Part shown: positions 60,885-64,000 of the stretch, one piece after another
Layout: every line of letters starts with the position of its first letter
Position numbering within the stretch: position 1 is the stretch's first letter
Source: UBA7430 sp002478765
Lineage (GTDB): Bacteria > Bacteroidota > Bacteroidia > Flavobacteriales > UBA7430
Assembly: GCA_943789355.1 (NCBI GenBank)
Contig: CALSTU010000002.1
Span: 372,001-436,000, forward strand
DNA length: 64,000 bases
Reading direction: 5' to 3'
Translations under genes and position numbers: made by a program
The notes under the pieces: generated by a model
The model's input: the letters and a program-made list of their open reading frames with translations, nothing else
What the model was told of the DNA's origin: nothing
The model's database searches: none

Positions 60885-61523
60885 ATGAGTCAAAAAAAAG
60901 AAAAAGCACTAGAAATATCCACGATTCTAGAAAAGCTATACCCTGAAACGCCGATACCCCTTGATCATAAGGATTCTTACACGCTACTTATTGCTGTATT
61001 ACTTTCAGCACAATGTACAGATGCAAGAGTGAATACAATAACACCGTTGCTATTTTCGAAAGCCGACAATCCTTATGATATGATTAAGTTATCCGTTGAG
61101 GAAATAAGAAGTATCATCAAACCCTGTGGCCTATCGCCTAGAAAGTCGAGGGCTATCTTTGAACTCTCTGAAATACTCATAAAAAAGCATCAGGGCGAAG
61201 TACCCGAAAGCTTTGAATATTTAGAGGAACTTCCTGGTGTTGGACATAAAACAGCATCTGTTGTAATGGCTCAAGCTTTTGGAGTACCAGCGTTCCCTGT
61301 AGATACTCACATTCACAGACTGGCATACCGATGGAAATTAACCAACGGTAAAAATGTGGATCAAACCGAAAAAGATCTGAAACGTTTATATCCGAAAGAA
61401 CTTTGGAATAAACTGCATCTACAAATCATTTTTTTCGGGAGAGAATATTGCCCAGCAAGAGGTCATAAACCCGAATCATGCCCTATATGCTCCAAATTTG
61501 GACGAAAAACTCTGTTTAAATAA
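60885..61523 (+). CDS. nth: Endonuclease III
   Basis: The ATG at 60885 is preceded at five bases by AAAAGGAG, one of the few clear Shine-Dalgarno sites here, and gives 212 residues, like E. coli Nth. The in-frame ATG at 60882 is too close to it. LLSAQCTDARVN, the helix-hairpin-helix LPGVGHKTASVV with the catalytic Lys, and PVDTHIHRLAYR with the catalytic Asp are present. At the C-terminus only three Cys are seen (EYCPARGHKPESCPICSKF) instead of the four of the 4Fe-4S cluster. It removes oxidised pyrimidines. Confidence 0.94.
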   Translation: MSQKKEKALEISTILEKLYPETPIPLDHKDSYTLLIAVLLSAQCTDARVNTITPLLFSKADNPYDMIKLSVEEIRSIIKPCGLSPRKSRAIFELSEILIKKHQGEVPESFEYLEELPGVGHKTASVVMAQAFGVPAFPVDTHIHRLAYRWKLTNGKNVDQTEKDLKRLYPKELWNKLHLQIIFFGREYCPARGHKPESCPICSKFGRKTLFK

Positions 61524-61575
61524 TCACAAACATACAAGGTGTGATCATGAAGACTATTGTATGTTAAATCATTAT

Positions 61576-61614
61576 AAAAAAAAGAGCCCCGATACTATCG
61601 GGGCTCTTTTTTTT
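61576..61614. terminator. Bidirectional terminator between nth and the DUF3467 gene
   Basis: A perfect 19-bp stem (A-run, GAGCCCCGATA / TATCGGGGCTC, T-run) has one unpaired base at its centre. Its right arm overlaps the stop codon of the DUF3467 gene (61613-61615). Confidence 0.9.
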
Positions 61615-61927
61615 AAGCTTCAGCTTTAGGTCCTCCAAAAGTAAGAGGTACTTGTTGTTGTTTACCAACATCTTTAATCTCTCCGAAGTGAGATTCGTAC
61701 TTCTTAACATTATCAGCCAATGCGCCAAGCAATCGCTTGGCATGCTGTGGAGTTAATATGACTCTCGACTTAACCTTTGCTTTAGGCATACCAGGCATCA
61801 TCGAGACAAAATCAACAACAAATTCTGTTGGCGAATGGTTCACAACGGCTAAGTTGGAATAAACGCCTTGAGCTAACTCCTCTGGAAGCTCAATACTTAC
61901 TTGTTTGTTGTCTTTTTTATCAGCCAT
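61613..61927 (-). CDS. DUF3467 family protein
   Basis: The 104-residue product begins MADKKDNKQVSIELPEELAQ and has the DUF3467 body: GVYSNLAVVNHSPTEFVVDFVSMMPGMP in sense (residues about 21-48), then KVKSRVILTPQHAKRLLGALADNVKKYE (about 51-78). It is predicted to be a small soluble alpha-beta protein of unknown function. In Bacteroidota it is regularly found right after rpoC. The ATG overlaps the rpoC stop by one base, so it is co-transcribed with RNA polymerase genes and may assist transcription. Confidence 0.88.
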   Translation of the reverse strand: MADKKDNKQVSIELPEELAQGVYSNLAVVNHSPTEFVVDFVSMMPGMPKAKVKSRVILTPQHAKRLLGALADNVKKYESHFGEIKDVGKQQQVPLTFGGPKAEA

Positions 61928-64000
61928 TATTCTTCAATGATTAAAACTTCTTCTTCAACTGAAGGTTTTGAAGTGTTTAACATACTGTCTAACTCCACCT
62001 TATTTCCTACAACTAAATTGTTGTACTTCTTAAGACCAGTACCTGCAGGAATCTTATGACCAACAATAACGTTTTCTTTAAGTCCGTCAAGCATGTCAAC
62101 TTTACCGTTAACCGCTGCTTCATTAAGTACTTTGGTTGTTTCCTGGAAAGATGCTGCTGATAAGAAACTCTTCGTTTGAAGTGACGCTCTTGTAATCCCT
62201 TGCAGGACCGAAGTAGACGTTGCAGGAACTGCATCTCTAGCTTCAACAAGTTTCATGTCCTTACGCTTCAGTAATGAATTTTCATCTCTTAGCTTACGAA
62301 CAGGTATGATTTGTCCAGCTTTGAAATTCTCAGAATCACCTGGATCAACCACATACATTTTTCCAAAGATCCAATCGTTCTCTTCTAGGAAATCATTCTT
62401 GTGTACAAGATTATTCTCTAAGAAACGTGTATCTCCAGCGTCGTTAATTTGAACCTTACGCATCATTTGACGCACCACTACCTCGAAGTGCTTGTCATTA
62501 ATTTTCACACCCTGTAGACGGTACACCTCTTGCATTTCATTCACCAAATATTGCTGAACAGCTGTTGGCCCTTTAATTGCTAAAATTGTCTTAGGCGTAA
62601 TTGCACCATCAGAAAGTGATGTTCCAGCTTTTACAAAGTCATTTTCTTGTACCAGAATTTGCTTGGAAAGAGATACCAAATACTTCTTCACCTCACCGGT
62701 TCTAGATTCGATAATAACTTCACGGTTACCACGCTTGATTTTACCGTAAGAGACAATACCATCAATGGCAGCTACAACAGCCGGATTAGAAGGGTTACGT
62801 GCCTCAAACAATTCTGTTACACGAGGTAGACCACCGGTAATATCACCTGCTTTCGCAGTCTTACGTGGAAGCTTAGCGATAATACTTCCTGGGTTTAACT
62901 TATCTCCTTCTTTAACAATGATGTGTGCACCTACCGGAAGGTTGTATGATTTTGCTTCACCTTTTTTCCCTGTTGACTTAACAAGGATGGTAGGAATCAT
63001 TTTCTTGTCTCTAGTTTCAGAAATTACTTTTTCTTGGAAACCTGTTTGTTCATCAATCTCAACACGATACGTAATACCTTGAGCTAAATTTTCAAACTCA
63101 ACTTTACCTGTTGTTTCAGATAAGATTACGGCATTGTATGGATCCCATTCACAAATTGCATCTCCTTTCTTTAGCTTATCTCCGTCTTTAGCAAACATCG
63201 TAGCACCGTAAGGGATGTTATTTGTTGCTAAGGTGATTCCTGATTTAGGATCAACCAATTTCATTTCTGCTGTACGTCCAATAACAATAATAGAATCTTT
63301 ACCATCGGAATCAGGCCCTGTAACGGTTCTCAATTCCTCGATTTCTAATACCCCATCAAATTTAGCTTTAAGGGTTGATTCTTCAGCAGTATTCGAAGCT
63401 GTACCCCCAACGTGGAAAGTACGAAGTGTCAACTGTGTACCTGGTTCTCCAATCGACTGAGCGGCAACAACACCAACGGCATCACCTTCCCCAGCCATAC
63501 GATTGGTTGAGAGGTTTCTACCATAACATTTTGCACAAATCCCTCGTTTGGTTTCACAGGTCAGTGCAGAACGAATTTCAACCATCTCTATAGGAGAGCC
63601 CTCAATGTTACTTGCAATCTCTTCAGTGATCTCTTCACCGGAACCAACGAGTAAGTCACCATTCAATGGATTGATAACATCATGAAGTGATGTTCTACCT
63701 GTGATACGTTCAGCTAGAGTCTCTACAATGTCCTCATTTTTCTTAAGAGCAACACCTTGTAAACCACGAAGTGTTCCACAATCTTCTTCAGATATAATCA
63801 CATCTTGAGCTACATCTACCAGACGACGTGTTAAATAACCCGCATCGGCAGTTTTAAGGGCTGTATCGGCAAGACCTTTACGAGCACCGTGTGTAGAAAT
63901 AAAATACTCAAGAATTGATAACCCTTCCTTAAAGTTAGACGTAATTGGATTTTCAATAATTGCTCCACCTGAAGAACCAGATTTTTGTGGTTTGGCCATC
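61927..64000 (-). CDS. rpoC: RNA polymerase subunit beta', 3' part only
   Basis: The coding region continues past the right edge; 690 C-terminal residues are visible. They begin at the bridge helix end with STHGARKGLADTALKTADAGYLTRRLVDVAQDVI in sense (residues about 33-66 of the visible part). The zinc-binding CETKRGICAKCYG, the trigger loop GVVAAQSIGEPGTQLTLRTFHVGGTAS (about 176-202), and the C-terminal barrel and clamp with SFQETTKVLNEAAVNGKVDMLDGLKENV (about 633-660) follow. This is the catalytic core partner of RpoB. An acidic tail (PSVEEEVLIIEE) ends it. DUF3467 follows with a one-base overlap. Confidence 0.97.
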   Translation of the reverse strand, partial: MAKPQKSGSSGGAIIENPITSNFKEGLSILEYFISTHGARKGLADTALKTADAGYLTRRLVDVAQDVIISEEDCGTLRGLQGVALKKNEDIVETLAERITGRTSLHDVINPLNGDLLVGSGEEITEEIASNIEGSPIEMVEIRSALTCETKRGICAKCYGRNLSTNRMAGEGDAVGVVAAQSIGEPGTQLTLRTFHVGGTASNTAEESTLKAKFDGVLEIEELRTVTGPDSDGKDSIIVIGRTAEMKLVDPKSGITLATNNIPYGATMFAKDGDKLKKGDAICEWDPYNAVILSETTGKVEFENLAQGITYRVEIDEQTGFQEKVISETRDKKMIPTILVKSTGKKGEAKSYNLPVGAHIIVKEGDKLNPGSIIAKLPRKTAKAGDITGGLPRVTELFEARNPSNPAVVAAIDGIVSYGKIKRGNREVIIESRTGEVKKYLVSLSKQILVQENDFVKAGTSLSDGAITPKTILAIKGPTAVQQYLVNEMQEVYRLQGVKINDKHFEVVVRQMMRKVQINDAGDTRFLENNLVHKNDFLEENDWIFGKMYVVDPGDSENFKAGQIIPVRKLRDENSLLKRKDMKLVEARDAVPATSTSVLQGITRASLQTKSFLSAASFQETTKVLNEAAVNGKVDMLDGLKENVIVGHKIPAGTGLKKYNNLVVGNKVELDSMLNTSKPSVEEEVLIIEE

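Overview
The window looks like a chromosomal segment of a Bacteroidota bacterium, most probably in the order Flavobacteriales. Several things point this way. Promoters have the form TTG-N18-20-TAnnTTTG. There is a secreted protein with a type IX secretion (T9SS) C-terminal sorting domain. An S9 dipeptidyl peptidase IV and TonB/ExbBD are present. A DUF3467 gene follows rpoC, serC and serA flank a small HAD-like gene, and Shine-Dalgarno sequences are scarce. Genus and family cannot be fixed from the sequence alone. Coding density is high, nearly all genes look chromosomal, and I found no insertion sequence, phage gene, integrase or CRISPR array.

Layout. 1-1253 (minus): a RidA-family fragment, a small membrane protein and surE. 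1402-10421 (plus): a membrane Zn peptidase, DPP IV, a peptide transporter, a thioredoxin-like protein and a full-length pyruvate carboxylase. 10444-15680: a small conserved protein, tRNA-His, a copper-type P-ATPase overlapping a glycosyltransferase, and a polysaccharide flippase. 15987-22079: a T9SS-exported protein, a DUF4442 protein, a UbiA prenyltransferase, glutathione peroxidase and two envelope proteins. 22238-24391 (minus): a Crp/Fnr regulator with an Hsp31-type deglycase and a nitroreductase. 24530-28123 (minus): a tightly overlapped five-gene cluster with two CobW-type GTPases, DUF1826 and two small proteins. It has a strong promoter whose -33 box lies inside a perfect 15-bp palindrome, and it resembles a zinc-limitation (Zur-type) operon.

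28567-37191 (minus) is the most accessory-looking part. It holds a purple acid phosphatase with a natural His6 run, a decayed mogA, small DoxX-like membrane proteins, two orphan envelope proteins, an FAD oxidoreductase, and an AT-rich pair (PaaK-like adenylating enzyme plus Acg-like nitroreductase fold) ending beside tRNA-Val. 37293-42964 (minus): exbB-exbD-tonB-folC, nhaD and anmK.

43057-58696 is core metabolism: acyl-CoA dehydrogenase; rpsP-rimM-SUI1-pnp; a LuxC-type acyl-CoA reductase divergent from a ferredoxin; serC-HAD-serA; purL; a dicarboxylate symporter; and aroC. 59007-64000: a DUF1573 protein, an aminotransferase, endonuclease III, DUF3467 and the 3' part of rpoC.

Best candidates for something not yet described are the palindrome-controlled CobW/DUF1826 operon, the AT-rich adenylase/nitroreductase pair, a repeat cluster upstream of rpsP, and a 12-mer palindrome core shared by two intergenic regions.
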